NCBI RefSeq assembly: GCF_009730915.1
Contig: NC_052475.1
Span: 2,728,001 to 2,792,000, forward strand
From: Dioscorea cayenensis subsp. rotundata
Taxonomy: Eukaryota > Streptophyta > Magnoliopsida > Dioscoreales > Dioscoreaceae
Length of the DNA stretch: 64,000 nt
Direction: 5' to 3'
Every line of letters starts with the position of its first letter. Position 1 is the first letter of the stretch. A model generated the notes under the pieces. That model was not told the origin of the DNA. It saw nothing but the letters and a program-made list of their open reading frames with translations, and ran no database searches. This document shows positions 22,688-36,395 of this stretch, in pieces. The position numbers and the translations under genes were made by a program.

Positions 22688-25600
22688 ATGGAGCAAGAAG
22701 CCGTCGATGCCGCCGTTGAGATCCCCGCCGATCCTTCTCCGGCGCCGCCGAATGATCCGGCGCTCACGTGGAGTTTGTCATCCAGCCGGCTTAATGCTCG
22801 GGCGCCGGAGTTCGTGCCCCGGTCAGCGCCGCCGATGGTGAAGATTCATCATCATGGCCCGCCGCCGCCTCCTCAAGCGATGATCCATGTTTACCATGCT
22901 CCTGCGTCGAGTCCACCGCCGTTTATTGCGCCGGTGGTCAATCCTGGAACTTTTGAATATTTTGTTGGAGGGGGCTTTGGTGGTGAGCAGGAAGTGGTGC
23001 AGTCAGCGGCTTCGGCAGATCCAGATCCGCCTCCGTCGGTCAGAGATGGGCTTTCAGATGAGGCTGTTCAGAAGATCACTAAGCAGGTTGTTTGGCTTTT
23101 TCAAATTGGTTTATATAGTGTTTATGAAGTTGTTTCAGTTTGGAATTTAGTTTTTCGAAGTTGGTATGGTAAGTGGAAAAGGTAGTTCAATTTGTAGGGC
23201 ATTTATTTTTATTATAAAGGCATGAGATTTATGATGGATAATATGGTTTTCTTAAAAATGTGTATTTGTTTCATCTAAATGAAGATTATCTTTTTGGATA
23301 TAACAGGTTGAATACTACTTCAGTGATGCAAATCTAGCGACAACTGAGCATTTGATGAGATTCATTAGTAAAGATCCAGAGGGATTTGGTAATATACGTG
23401 ATATTGTCTACCAGTTTCAGCATTTTTTTGGTCTGTTTGTGATATTTGATACCTTACTTTTATTTAGTTTTGATTGTATATTACAAAGGCAGCTATATTC
23501 AACCAGTGGTAGTAAAACATTTTTATAACCATTCATATTTATGTCTCTTGTGAGAAAGGTATTTTATAAATTACAGCATGATTTTGTGTTTATAAATTTA
23601 AACAGTTTGCAGATACAACCTTAGTTTGTTTGTTAAATGTCATGAAATTATTTTCTTAAAGTAATATGGCCACAATTTATTTTTATTTATTTTGCTTGCA
23701 CTTGCAATCTCTAGACCTTTCCTTATATGTGAAATAGTTGGTTTCTATGAAGCGCCCAAGAATAGAACCTCAGAATAAATATTTTTATTTCATGCTTAAC
23801 TTGCGTTTTAACAAGAAAAGTCAAGACAAAGGATTTTTTTTGTTGTTGTTGTTTTCTATGTTGTCTCGTGGTCCAATTACTGTACTAATTTTAGTGAATC
23901 CTCTTTATAGTTTTTATTTCTTTTGTTACTTGTCCATCTTATAGTATTAAAGGTACTGTCTATTTCTTTGTTTGTCTTGGATTGGAGGTCACCATAAATG
24001 ACAATTTTGGCTGAGCAGGTTGTTATAGTTTTAGTTGGATGGGTCATGGGTGCAATGAATAAGAACCAATTCATGGATGAAGAACTTAAGAAATCCCCGT
24101 CTATTATGACTAGTGCCTGTCCTGGCCAGTTGGCCTTCAGTCAATGTAGTGTTGCTATGATCTATAGATATTAATGATATAACAATTTACTGGCAGTTAT
24201 ATTGTTGGCAGTGTTGGGCCTCGTGGTTGATTTCATAACTTTGATCCTTTGAGAACATAAATCACTAGATATTAGTTTTAAATTTATCATGGTAACAAGG
24301 CATCTTGAATTAATCATGCTATGGGCCATGGGAAGCCTCTTAATGATTTTAAAAAAAATCTAGGTAGCCCTTAGATTTTGTTGAAAAACCAAGTTATTTT
24401 TGGAAAATGAAGAATTTCATTAGGAATTGGATATTCATTTTTCCACAGTGGAAAATAATTCTTTAATATTAGTATAGGTAATTTTTTATTAATGGGTGAA
24501 GGGTCTGGTGAATAATTGTTTGATAAATGTCTGGTGAATAATTGTTTGATAAATGTCATGCCTGCTAAATTTTATATGCTAGTAGGCCAAATGGGAACTA
24601 GGCTTGAAAGTTATGCATATAATGTGTTCTGACTTTGTGCCTAATGTACATTTTAAACTCTTCAAGCATTAAGACATGTCAGTCTGCTGTTGTCTCTAGT
24701 CAATATCATGAACAAGGTCTAAGATTATTTTTATCTTCTCTTTGTGCAGTGCCAATGCCTGTTATTGCATCTTTTAAGAAGATAAAAGCTTTGGTTCATA
24801 ACAATTCCCTACTTGCTGATGCGCTCCGTAAGTCATTAAAGCTGGTAAGTCCCTCGGGACCTGTTGTTTGCCATCTAGCTCCCATGAACCCATTACATTA
24901 TCATATTTTTGTTACAGGTTGTTAGTGAAGATGGAAAGAAAGTAAGAAGGCAACAGCCAATTACTGAGACAGATGTGGAAGAATTACAGGTTACATGATG
25001 ATTTCTCTGTAAGAACATTCTGCCAGCCATTCATTTTGTGTCTGCTGACTCATCTGTTTCTTTAGTCACGAATTGTTGTTGCTGAAAACCTACCTGAGGA
25101 TCATTGTTATCAAAGCCTTATGAAGATTTTCTCTGCTGTAGGAAGGTATAAAGTTGTAGACAATTTATAAGCTGGGATGCTTCCCCATTAATGATTGGAC
25201 CATTATACGAGATATTATTCTGTTTTATTCTATTCTATTGCAGTGTGAAGTCTATTCGTACTTGTTATCCTCAAACTTCAAATGGTACAAGTGCTCCAGC
25301 TAATAGAGCAACAAAGATGGATATGCTTTTTGGTAACAGGGTAACCTTTTGTTTTTTCCTTCTAACTCTGCTTGTGTTGATTGTATAGTCAAAACTGACT
25401 TAATTATTCATTTTCCAGGGGAACTTGTTCTAGTATAAGTCTTGCATTTCTTTTACTTTGAACCCCATGGCTTCTGTTTTAGGAAATATATTTAATTCAA
25501 TTTTTTATTACTCAGAGATCTAGTTTTTATTTTTCCATTTTGTTAATCTGGTTGTTATTATTCAACACATTGACAATTGATTAAGAATATAACTGGTTCA

Positions 25601-27695
25601 TGATGCAAACAAATTTTAAAGGGAAGGTGGGTATACCACTACTTGAAACTAAAAGCTTTGATACGATAGAACATAGAAATCTGTTCCCTATGTAAATTAG
25701 ATAACCTAGTTAACTTGATTGAATCTTTTTATTTCAAATCATGTTTTGCAATTTTACCATAAGAATGATGGATCGATATAATTAGATTTTACATTAAGTT
25801 GTTCCTATAATAGTTTTAAGATTTAATATTGGTTTCTGGATCTGCATTAAGTTATATCATGTAATCTATTTAATATTCTGCTTAAATAATACTTTTTAAC
25901 TTGCTCAAGAGAGTTTAAATTTTTCACTTTGCTGCTGAATTTCTTATTCTGCTTTAGAATTTTGCTGCACCGAACATTGATTGGCAGGTGTCTCTTGTGT
26001 TGATTGCTTCAGCAAAACATTTGATTGTGCATTCATATTTGAATTAAAATTGTTATCCTTTTATTCTCTTTGCAGATTTCTAATGGTCTCGGACTCTTCA
26101 TTTTTAGAAGTCTATTTACAATCCACAAAACTTAAAGATGTAGAATATAAAAGGCGTGTTTTATCCATAAGTGTTGTATTTCCCAAACCAATCTGAAGAA
26201 AACAATCAGAAATTAGCATGAGAACTTCCTAGGTTCCTGTAAATTAGCAAAGTCTTGGTCATAGTATACAAGATGGTTATATAGAAATGGATTTAATTTA
26301 ATTGTGAGGGTACTAAGACTTTTATCTCCTGGTATATCTGCACAAAGAGCTGAAATTGTACAATTGACAGAAAGCTCTACAATATGTACACTTTGGTTAA
26401 ATGTGGGTTGAACTTATGTGGTTTTCCATTGAATTAATACTTATGGATATGATCGTTCCTTGTTCATGTGTAGTTGCATGCTTTTGTGGAGTATGAGACT
26501 AGTGAGGATGCGGAAAAAGCTGTAAGTGCCAAACTTTTAGCCCATAAAAATGTGGTTGTGTCTTCTATTTATCTGGCTTTAAATATCTGTATGTTGTACA
26601 GGTTTCTGAACTCAATGATGAAAGGAACTGGAGGAGTGGGCTCAGAGTTCGTCTGTTGCATAGATGCATGGTATTGGCCACACTGTTCAACATTCTTGCA
26701 CTTTATCTTCTTAGCTCGTGCTCTAACAGATTTTTCTTTGTTTTCACATTTGCAAGATCCACCAAATATTCCATGCCCTTTGTTTTTACTTCTTGGTATC
26801 TTTGGCACAATGATCTTGATTATTTGACAGGCAATATGCTTGATTTTGCAAATTCATGACTTCAAGTAGCTGAAAAGTTTGTGGTGATTGCATGACATCC
26901 GAAAATAGACTAGATGATGCAATAGTGACCTAACCACTGTACTTGCTTTATCTGTAAATTAGTAAGGATAAAGAACTAGCTTCTAGAGAGCTACTTGTTT
27001 TGCTTGGGCCATTTTAATTCTTTAGCAATTAATTTCTTTCAAATTACATGAAGTGCCTGCTTCTGGTTCTAAAACAAAGTTTTGTTGCTTCCGAGAATTA
27101 GAGTAAGCACGGAACAGTTCGAGGAAGAAAAGGAGGGCATGAAGGTGATGGGAATGGTGAGGAGGAGGACGTTTCCACATCTAACCAGGCTCAGGAGAAA
27201 CAGACTGATGATTTATCCCTGCCTTCTGATACTACAACAGAACATGTGGTAGGCATTGTTGATGCTACTTACCCAAATCATTCCATTCTAATTAACTATA
27301 ACACAATTTAGTTTCTCTTGTATTGCATTTAAATCGGAAATAAATACGCCATGCTAGTCACTAGAAGCAAGTCAATGGGTTTTGTGTTTTCAACTGTTTT
27401 GTGAATTCCCATTTGACAGGGTGAGGAGGTTAATGATAAGGAGGACGTGGTTAGGCGGGCCAAGGGCCGTGGCAGGGGAGGAAGGGGGCGGGGACGGGGC
27501 CACCACCACAATAACCACCACCACAATAATAACAAGACCGGAGGCCACGCAATCGGCACTCCACCTTCAAGTCATCCAATCCAACCTGAGCAGCCGGCCA
27601 TTGCCAAGCAACCTCCCGGGCCCCGAATGCCAGATGGTACTAGGGGATTTACCATCGGCCGTGGGAAGCCCGTCGCCCCTCCTACTTGCGGTTGA
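22688..27695 (+). CDS. LARP6: La-related protein 6 (LARP6) with PAM2 and SUZ-C motifs
   Basis: LARP6 proteins bind RNA through a La motif plus an RRM and act in mRNA fate; plant types with PAM2 bind poly(A)-binding protein. Exons: 22688-23086, 23307-23388, 24750-24844, 24918-24989, 25066-25145, 25244-25340, 26474-26521, 26602-26670, 27102-27248 and 27420-27695, giving 454 residues. The N-terminus is Pro-rich. A PAM2 motif (SSRLNARAPEFVP, 32-44) follows. The La motif spans about 122-210 (VEYYFSDANLATTEHLMRFI), the RRM about 217-311 (RIVVAENLPED, then HAFVEYET). An acidic linker, an Arg-Gly tract, a His/Asn-rich tract and a C-terminal SUZ-C-like motif (PGPRMPDGTRGFTIGRGKP, 429-447) complete it. 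Exon 9 is the least certain acceptor. The PAM2 motif puts it with the LARP6b/c group rather than LARP6a. Confidence 0.92.
24503..24554 (+). repeat. exact 26-bp tandem duplication in LARP6 intron 2
   Basis: Two perfect copies of a 26-base unit starting GTCTGGTGAATAATTG lie end to end at 24503-24528 and 24529-24554. No coding or splicing role is apparent. Confidence 0.8.
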
Positions 27696-28818
27696 TGGCT
27701 TACCAACCCTAAAATCTATACGGCTTCTACGCTGTGTAAGGTGAAGTTTATTTTTTTGTGGGCATTATTGTTTAAAATAGATTGCCGATGAAATCTTGGT
27801 GTTCTTGTACTCAGTGGGACTTTACATAATCTTCAATGCTTAAAAAAGTTTTGATGTAAAGAACTATGGTGAGCTACTTTTGTGTGTATGTAAACAAAGT
27901 TGTCAAGACTCATGTGTTGATTCCTGTTATTACCATGCAGGTGGCTTTGTACTTGTCATATATATTTTTTGGTTTTGATTGATTGTTCTTTTGTGTGAAT
28001 ATTGTTTCTCTTGTTTGCCTTCTCTGATCCTTATGTTCTTTATTTAATTTCGATTTCACATTTTATGATGGTTTTTTTTATTATTTAAACACAAAAATTG
28101 CATTTGGAGATGTGACGTGACATTGGAATTGCGGATTTCCCTGGTATCATCCAAATCAAGGTATTTCCGATGTATTTTTTCGTATTTTTTTTTATCTGTT
28201 CTAGTTAACCGAATATTATATACTAAAAAATTTTAATTATTGTATAAAATTTTATTAAAAAGTAGTTATTTTTTAAAATTTATCCCTAATTTATATTTTT
28301 ATATTTCTTAAATGTTTGTTATTTATTTGTTATTTTAATATTAAAAAGTATTAATTATTTTTTTTAAATTACTGTTAATATTTTATTCAATTTTTTATTA
28401 GAATTAGATATAAAAAAAATATAAAAATATTAATTATGGGTAATTTTAAAAAAATAATTTTTTATAAAAATTGATATATGAGATTTGGTTAATCACGACA
28501 GATAAAATAAAAAATAATCACGATAACAAATAAAAAATAACGAAAGTGTAATTTATTATATGAAAAAATATAAAATATTTTTAATAATAATAATAATTTT
28601 TTATATATATAATTTATACATAAAAAATGTGCCACAGTAGTACACAGAGTCTGACATCTGGAAAGCCTTATCTCTCCAACAAACACTCTGTTTTTATCAT
28701 TTTTTTTTTTTTAAATTTCACAAAAATAACCTCCATTCTCTTCTGAGTGCTTTCTCCCACTCCCTCCATTTCAAGACAAACCCTTTCAAGCACTCTCTCT
28801 CTCTCTCTCTCTCCGCTG
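27696..28818. other. intergenic: LARP6 3' flank and OEP37 upstream region
   Basis: The left 350 bases hold the LARP6 3' UTR. An AT-rich middle (about 28180-28620) follows without features. A CT-repeat tract at about 28792-28812 lies directly before the OEP37 start codon, likely in the 5' leader. Confidence 0.55.
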
Positions 28819-31800
28819 ATGGGGCAGCCAGAGCCTGCTCCTCTAAACCCTAACCCTAAACCTAGCCCTCCTCCTCCTCCTCCTCCGCCGGCTCTTTTGG
28901 GGCCGCCACCGCTGCGCCAAGATGGAGGAAGGTTCCTCAAATTCCCAAGACCTGCGCTCAGGGTCACGTCGGAGTTTGATAGCGAGGCGGATGTGTGGTT
29001 CCACAAGGTTTCTTGCCGCCTTTTCGACCGATTGGCGAAGCTTAAGCTCTCTTTCCAGAATGATAAACGCGGTGAGGTCTCGTCCCCGCAGATTGGATTT
29101 CTCACCAAGAATCTCTCCGTCCTTTACGATGTTGAGTCCCGGAACGCGCTTCTCAAGGGTTCCCTTGATCTCGCCGGGTGTCTTCAGCTCCGTGCCACTC
29201 ACGATGTCAAGGTCCTCGATATTTCCGTTTCCCTTGTCTCCTTATTATTTTTTTTTTCTTGGCTTTCTGCGATAATTGAGTGAATCTTTGATACTGTTGG
29301 TTGGAATTTTTGCTAGGGTGAGTAAAGTTATTTTGGAAATTGATGGTTAATATTGTTCTAACTTGAAGCTGTTTGGACTTTATATTGCTTGTATATTTTA
29401 GATTTTAGTTTCCTTATTGAAATTTGTTGCTAAATTAGGCTGAAATTGGTTGGAAAGATTTGACTTGGTGGAGGTAGGCCTTCTTGTTGGTGATATTGTT
29501 TTTTTGATTCCAAGAACCAAGAAATTAGATGTTTTATTCATTTATCTATTTATTTATTTTTGTATGTGAAGTGAGGAATGAGTGTTGTAGTAACTTAAGT
29601 GATAGCTTGTTAATGTCACTGGCCTTTTGCTTCTTTCTGATCACATTGAACTGGAATAGAAGACTAGGACATTGCTACTTGGGTTTAAGTCCATTCCTTT
29701 TGGAAGATATTGTTAGGACATTTAATTGTCAAAGATATGGATGATTTCAAAAATTCAACTTTTGATCATCTAGTCAAGATTTGAAATCCAAGTACATCAC
29801 CACCATCTTGGTTTTTTCTTTTGTAATTTTTGTAGCGTCATCATATTGTTGATATATGCATGGGTATTTTGGTCTCAATCCTTAAAGGGATGATACTATA
29901 AGAACATTTAAAATTTAGGTTTTTGTTATTTGAATCATGCTTGTCTAAACTTTTTTGCATTTGTCAAATTGATGTTTCACCAGTGTGGAAGTGTTGTGCT
30001 CCTTGGCATTTTACTTTTGTTGTTTTTTGTGCTATCAAAATCATAATGAACTGGTTTATGTGTCTCTGGGATGGTATTCTGTTGGGGTTGTACTCTTTTT
30101 TCAATGTTAAGTTGGTTGCTCTTTATGCCATCAAAATCAGAATGAACTAGTTTATTGTTCACTAGAGTGATGCTTGTCTGGGGTTGTGCTTCTTTTTCAA
30201 TTTTGTTTTGGTTGCTTTTTGTGCTATGAGTACTGTAATGAACTACTTTATGATTAACTCAGGTGGTGTTTGGTTGGGGTTAGGATAGGTTGGAGTGATT
30301 TAGTGTTTGGTTCTTGATGTTTAAATTTGTTTTGGTGGAAGCTAGTAAAGTAAGTTGACCCTAATTGGTATTTATTTAAATTAAATTTATTTATATGAAA
30401 GCTTGATTTTTATTGACAATTAATTGATCTTTTATTATAAAATATGATTTTTTAATAAATTAATATAGATTTGGGAAAAAATATATTCTTGTTTATAATA
30501 TTATTAGTAGACATTTAGTTGGATGTAGTGGCGCCGAGGCTATCATAGAACCAAACAGCAGATAAGGTGTTATAGAAAGTCTTATATATAAGTAACAAGC
30601 GATGAAATTAGAAATTGACTTGTGTATTATTTACTCCTTAGCTCTGCCTTTTTAAGGAAGTTCTACACTAACTTTGACTGCTGCTGTATTAAAAATGGTC
30701 ATATTTCGCACAGTCAACTGGATGGATGAATTTGATAAATTAAAAAGAGGCTGTTAACTGAGCTTTAGCTACTATTGTTATTTGCTCTACACAGTGCCAT
30801 TTGCTCTATTGTTATTAGAACTTTTGGTTACTTTGTATATGATTATCTTGTTGTGCTATTAAATCATCATAATTGCCTGTACAACTTTTTAAATTTACAG
30901 AAATGAACTTCCATCAGTTTCCATTACCAGCTTTCTTTCTTTAAATTGTGTGCAACATCTTGAACTAGCACATCTAACTAAAGTTTTTGATGCACAGAAT
31001 GAGAGCTGGCCTATTATGCAGTAATTCTCTTCTAGTCCGTTTAGTTAATTGCCTTGCTAATAATATGTAAATGTCAAAAAAAAAAAAAGTAACAGTTATC
31101 CATTGACACGCCTTGTTCTTATTCACGTTAGCATTTAATTTGCGAATCAAATTACAAAGAAGTAATCGTGTATTTTGTTCTCATCATCATGCTGATGTTT
31201 CTTGAATATTTACTGGGGTGTATTTTCTACAAATTGCTATTCAATTGTTCCATCATTCAAATATCATCTTCTGCATTAGGCTTGCATTTTTAGTACCTTA
31301 ATATTCTTTTCTGTTGGGTTGTTAGTGTTTTCTAGAACACATTCGTCAAGTTCATTCATCTAAGATTGTTTTTCAGAGTGGTCAAATTGGAGAGTCAAAT
31401 TTTGTTCAATTAGGCTGTACAACGAAGAGTTTTTCTTTCTCATGCTCTTGCGAAAGTAGCAAGTCAATTCTTTCTTGCATTAACTTGGCTAGTGTCTTAC
31501 TTTTCAAGTATCATTATAAGAAGGTGCGTCTTTGTTTACTATATTTTTTTTTCTAGTGTGTTTTAAATTCAATTGCTTTACTAAAAATTGGAAGCATCTT
31601 CTTGCTCACATTGAAATCATGCCCGTAAAAATGGAAAGACATTAATTATTATTGTGGGTTTGCTTAGTCTACTCTTAACTTCAAAGTGATGAATAATGGT
31701 ATTCTTTGCTTAGTCTACTGTTATTGTATTGGGTTTGCTTGTATTTATATTTTACGCATGTCTATTTTTGGTTTAATGGAGATAGTTCTCAGTTTTTGAC

Positions 31801-34800
31801 CAAACATGGGCAGTAGTTGTGCAACATGGACCAGATGTTTGTAGTTTTTTCTTGTGTCATGCTTAATACCCCATTGAGGAAGAATGTTATGCGAAACCTT
31901 CTGAGAAAATAAATGGTGCCTATTGTTTACTATAAAGGTCAAATATAGTTTATAGTTTGACTTGAGATGGATGTAATTCCCTTCATTTGTCTCTTGAGTG
32001 CCATTGAAGATTTATATATTTTCCTTGTGTGTGTTGAGTAATTTTGACCTGATTGCATAATTATGCATGTATTATTTCATTATGAAATTACATGTGATCT
32101 CTTTTTATGGCATTGTGTTATGTCAGAGGCATTTTTACTTGTTTTTGAGCACTTATATCCCCACATGTGTTTCTTGGGAAATGGGGTCGTTTGTCTAATG
32201 ATGAAATATGAAATAGGTGAAAGAGGTTCCCGGATGAGGAGCAACTAGATACATTTTGATGAGAAGCAATTAGATAAAATTGGAAGTAGAGATGTCAAAG
32301 ATTTTGATGTTGGTTGGCAAATCTTTAAAGACAACCAAATTAACCATGAGCCTCATTTTAAACATAAAGATAAGCAATTGCTGTTATACTCGGGTAAAAC
32401 CAATTTTGCTTGTATATACCTAAAAATCATTGTCATTTCTTTATACACCCCTGTGGCCAGAAGTCAATTAAACAACTTTTATTAAAAAATAAACTACACC
32501 ATTCTCCTCTCCATCCATCTTGGGAGCGGAAGAGAACAAGAAGGTTAAGGGTGAATCTGTCTCTTTACGAGGTTTTGAGTTGACTTTTAACCATAGAGGT
32601 ACATATCCAATTATAAGTGTTTTCACAAGGATGCAAAGCAATTTCTCACTTTTATAAAGGTTGACTTTTAAGCATAGAGTTTTATATCCAAGTATAAGTG
32701 TTTTAAGCAAGGGTGTAAAGCAACAATTTCTCACTTTTATAAAGGTATACAAACAGTTTTTTCATGCGGGTACAAATTGGAAAACAGCTTCATCTGAAGT
32801 GGGGGAAAGTTAGTCCGCTTCAGTAACTTCCCCACCACTTCCCCAAATGAACGTCCCCTATAATATTCCCCATAAATGCAATTAAATCTTCATTCCTTGT
32901 TTAGGGCATTTAGGTTTAATACATATTCCTTGTTTTTAGTAGGTTTGTTAGTAATATGAGGATTTTTCTATTTGGAGAAGATTCTGAACTGAATATAGAT
33001 CTTCTCCAAGTCACAGTTTACGGAGCATGCTTGTAGCTTGCTCTTGAGCCATTTGGGCTAATGAATTGACTTTCCAATGTGGTGGGTAGAGGTTCTTGCC
33101 TGGCAGAGTCGGCTTGCCTGTAAGTAGGTATCCTTGTAGAAAAGTATCATCTTTGGATGTTTGTATAATAGCCTGAAGGTTTTCTCCCTGCAATACCGCA
33201 TGTTTTAAATCTTTATGTGTTTTCTTACATTAAGGTTCTGTTCCTCAGGAGCAACAAGGAGAAGTGTCACTAATTGCGAACTTGGTTGACCCATCGTACA
33301 AATTTGAATTGGCATCTGCTGTTCCATTTAGTGGATTGGTAAGTAGCATCAGAGTGCACATTTTATTTGTGAATTTATCAATTATCAGGCAAGTTGAAGT
33401 ATTTGGTCATAACAAATATCAGATCAACTACATTAATCATCCTTCGTTATAGTTTGGATTATATTTGTATCCACTATACGAGTCTATCTTTCTTTCAATG
33501 TAAATGTGAATGTGTCGTCTTCTTGATTCAATTATATGCTCACTCGAAAAGAAAACACCTAGATTATGCTTTCATTAGTTAGAGCAATCCAGACTGCACA
33601 TACTAATTGTTCTGTTTCCTATATTGTAAAAGATTTACATTCTAACTCCAGCCTTTACTCTGCATTTACACACTAGTTGTCTTCAAGAATATTATGGGTC
33701 CTCAAGCCCTGAAGAGTAATCCAGTGTCAAATTTATTTAGATTTGACCTGCATCATTGTAAATGGTAATGATTTCTATTATTTTAAGTGTGAGGACAAGG
33801 AAAAGAAAATTTGTGCTATCCCATGTCACAAATAAACAGATGGACAATTGTTTATGTAGCCACGGGCAACTTTACGATTTCCCCAAGGTGAACTGTCGGT
33901 GGAGGAAAGGGAAAATGAGGAAGCTCAAAGAGAACTTTCATGGAGCGGGATCTTGAAGGGTCAAATTCTAAATGGAGTTTGTACTGCTGTGTACAAGGAA
34001 AATGATGTGAACCTAAGATACTGCTATAAGGTCATATCCCTATCCTTTTCTTTGCTAGTTTTATACTCCCAATTTTTTTATGCCTTGATATGTATATTTT
34101 GAATTTTGCTAACAAAGACTTGCATGTTATGGTAGGATGAGGAGATATCATTCATTCCCAGTATAACTTTGCCTTCTAATGCACCATCTTTTGCATTTAA
34201 GCGTCGTTTCTCTCCTTCAGACAAGTTGAGGTCAGTAAGTTTTGTGGTTTTACCATGCTCTTTTTGAGCTGGTTAATTAACAAGCGTGAATATACTTGGA
34301 CACTCCTTTCTGTTGTAAAATTCAAATTAATATTTTTGGAATTTGTTTTTGATTTTTCAGCTACATTTTACTGGAAGTTTTATAGCTAAATATTTATACC
34401 ATCAATAAAGCTTGGTCAGTATTGACTTGAAAACTTATTTGCCATAACATTTGATTTGGCAATCAGTGGTATTTTTACAAATTAGATTTCCTAACTGAGA
34501 TGTTATCATTAGAAAATCTCATGATGTGGTTTTGTGCATCTTGAGAAAAAAAATGTGATTATTAATTTGGAAAGCCTAGTGGGGAATTTTAGTTTACGAG
34601 AGTATTACCAATAGTGAAACAATAATAGTATCCAAGTTTTCTTCATATGTTATGTCTAAATCTTTGTGCTATCATTTGACCATTCGAAGGTGTATGGCAT
34701 GGCAAATATGAGTAATATTTGTCATCATCATTACCTATTGGTGCCAAAAAGGTCACGATATTTTGAATAAATCATATATATATATATCACCATCTCCGAT

Positions 34801-35457
34801 GGGGGTTTGGTTTACAATATGAATATCAATAAATTATTTTTCTCCATAACACCATACTAATGTCTTCTTGATTATCTGGTTGATTGTCATTGTATGCTTC
34901 AAATTCATTCCTTTCCTCTGCAGCTACTGGTACCACTTTGACTCTGATGAATGGAGTGCTGTTTATAAGCACACTATGGGCAAAGATTTCAAGTTCAAAG
35001 CTGGTTATGATTCAGAGGTGCGGCTTGGTTGGGCATCCCTCTGGGTAAGTTATTATTTCTCATAACTCATAGCCAAGTTTTGCATGTATAAATTCCTTAT
35101 TGCTTGTGAATGATTGACGTCTTAGTTCATTTGCAACCATAGATTATATATATACACACATACGTTATGTATTCACCGAGAAAGCAAAAAAGAACTTTAT
35201 ATATATATATATATATGTATATATGCTGATACATGTGGTTCTTTCTTGAGTAGACTATTGGATTAGCTTGCTGCAACTGACTTGTAATATAGACATGGTC
35301 TTATATTTGGGTATCCTGATTTAAGGTTGGAGATGAAGATGGGAAAACGAAGACAGCGCCAAAGAAGGTGAAGGTTCAATTTATGGTCCAGGTTCCTCGA
35401 GATGAAATCCGGAACTCAGTCTTCATGGTTCGTGTCAAGAAAAGGTGGGACATTTAG
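28819..35457 (+). CDS. OEP37: plastid outer-envelope pore protein OEP37
   Basis: OEP37 is a beta-barrel, rectifying cation channel in the chloroplast outer envelope. Exons: 28819-29211, 33249-33338, 33860-34030, 34136-34230, 34924-35044 and 35326-35457, giving 333 residues, close to the known family length. A Pro-rich N-terminus (about 1-45) leads into RPALRVTSEFDSEADVWF, then family-specific stretches in each exon: SPQIGFLTKNLSVLYD, GVCTAVYKENDVNLRY, SFAFKRRFSPSDKLSYWY, RLGWASLWVGDEDGK and the C-terminal VRVKKRWDI. The alternating pattern suits amphipathic beta strands, with no signal peptide, as expected. The start at 28819 is preferred over an in-frame Met at 28747, which lies upstream of a CT-repeat tract that would then encode Ser-Leu repeats. 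Intron 1 is unusually long (4,037 bases) and carries local tandem repeats. Confidence 0.95.
29980..30254 (+). repeat. about 97-bp tandem repeat, three diverged copies, OEP37 intron 1
   Basis: Three consecutive units share GGGGTTGT(A/G)CT, TTGGTTGCT and an AATGAACT core, with unit starts near 29980, 30061 and 30158. The first copy is partial and the units have diverged, so this is an old minisatellite. Confidence 0.6.
32579..32746 (+). repeat. 84-bp tandem duplication in OEP37 intron 1
   Basis: Two adjacent units, 32579-32662 and 32663-32746, share TTGACTTTTAA, ATCCAA, TATAAGTGTTTT and the end CTCACTTTTATAAAGG. They differ at several bases and short indels. Confidence 0.7.
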
Positions 35458-36362
35458 GTCATTGCTCTTGCTCTTTCTCTCTTTATGTGCTTTCATTTTT
35501 CTTCCATTTTGTTATTTATGTGTTGGGAGACAGCCATCAATATTTCATTTTATTTGTTCGTGAATTAAGTAATCTTAATTTAAAAATTAACCGAATTACC
35601 AAAAAGAAAGAAAGGAAAAAAACTGAAATGGCCCTTTGGGGAAATATTATAAACATTTTCAAACTTTTATTTTATTTTTTTATATGTATTTTTGTATTTT
35701 GACAATGATTTTTTATTTTTTTTATTAAAGGTTTAGCTTGATCGGAATTTTTGGGAAAAAAATAATCTGAAAAATTTGCTGAACTGTTTTGGACACGCCA
35801 TTCTTGTTATATGTCAGCCTTTAGTCAAACGAAGATGTTTCTTTAAAATATTAAAAAAAAATAATTAAATTTTTTTTTATCAAAACAAAGTTACCGTTTG
35901 ACCGTATCTCTATTTTTTTTACTATTTAGAAACTCAAACAAAGATGTTTCCTTAAAACATTAAAAAAAAACAATTTATTTTTATTAAAACAAAATTAAAA
36001 ATAGAAAATAGAATATATTCTCAAAGCCAACCAATATCTAAAAATTTTCAGAATTGTAGTCATTTATTCTTACTCAAGTCTTGCTTAACCATATTTTGGA
36101 AACATAAAGTTCGAGAAATTAATTTAACCTCTTAAATAACACTAATTATATATGATATTTGGCGTCTATTTGCAGGGAGTAATTTGTAGTTTGGCAAAAT
36201 AAACTTGTTTTTTCCTTAAAATTGGCATCTAGGGCTTTATATATATATATTTATATATATAAAGGTTGCAAAAATAGCTGTGTAATTCGCTAGTTAATAA
36301 AATCACAAAGTTCCCTTTTAAGTTGCAATACCAGTTGCATGTCAGCCAAGTGGCACAAATTG

Positions 36363-36395
<33 letters not shown>

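Noticed and set aside
28668-29202. Long minus-strand frames opposite OEP37 exon 1
   Set aside because: Shadows of a Pro-rich GC-rich exon; they encode Arg/Gly-rich text with no family support.
29970-30260. CRISPR-like repeat array
   Set aside because: About 97-bp diverged tandem units with no spacers, in a plant intron.
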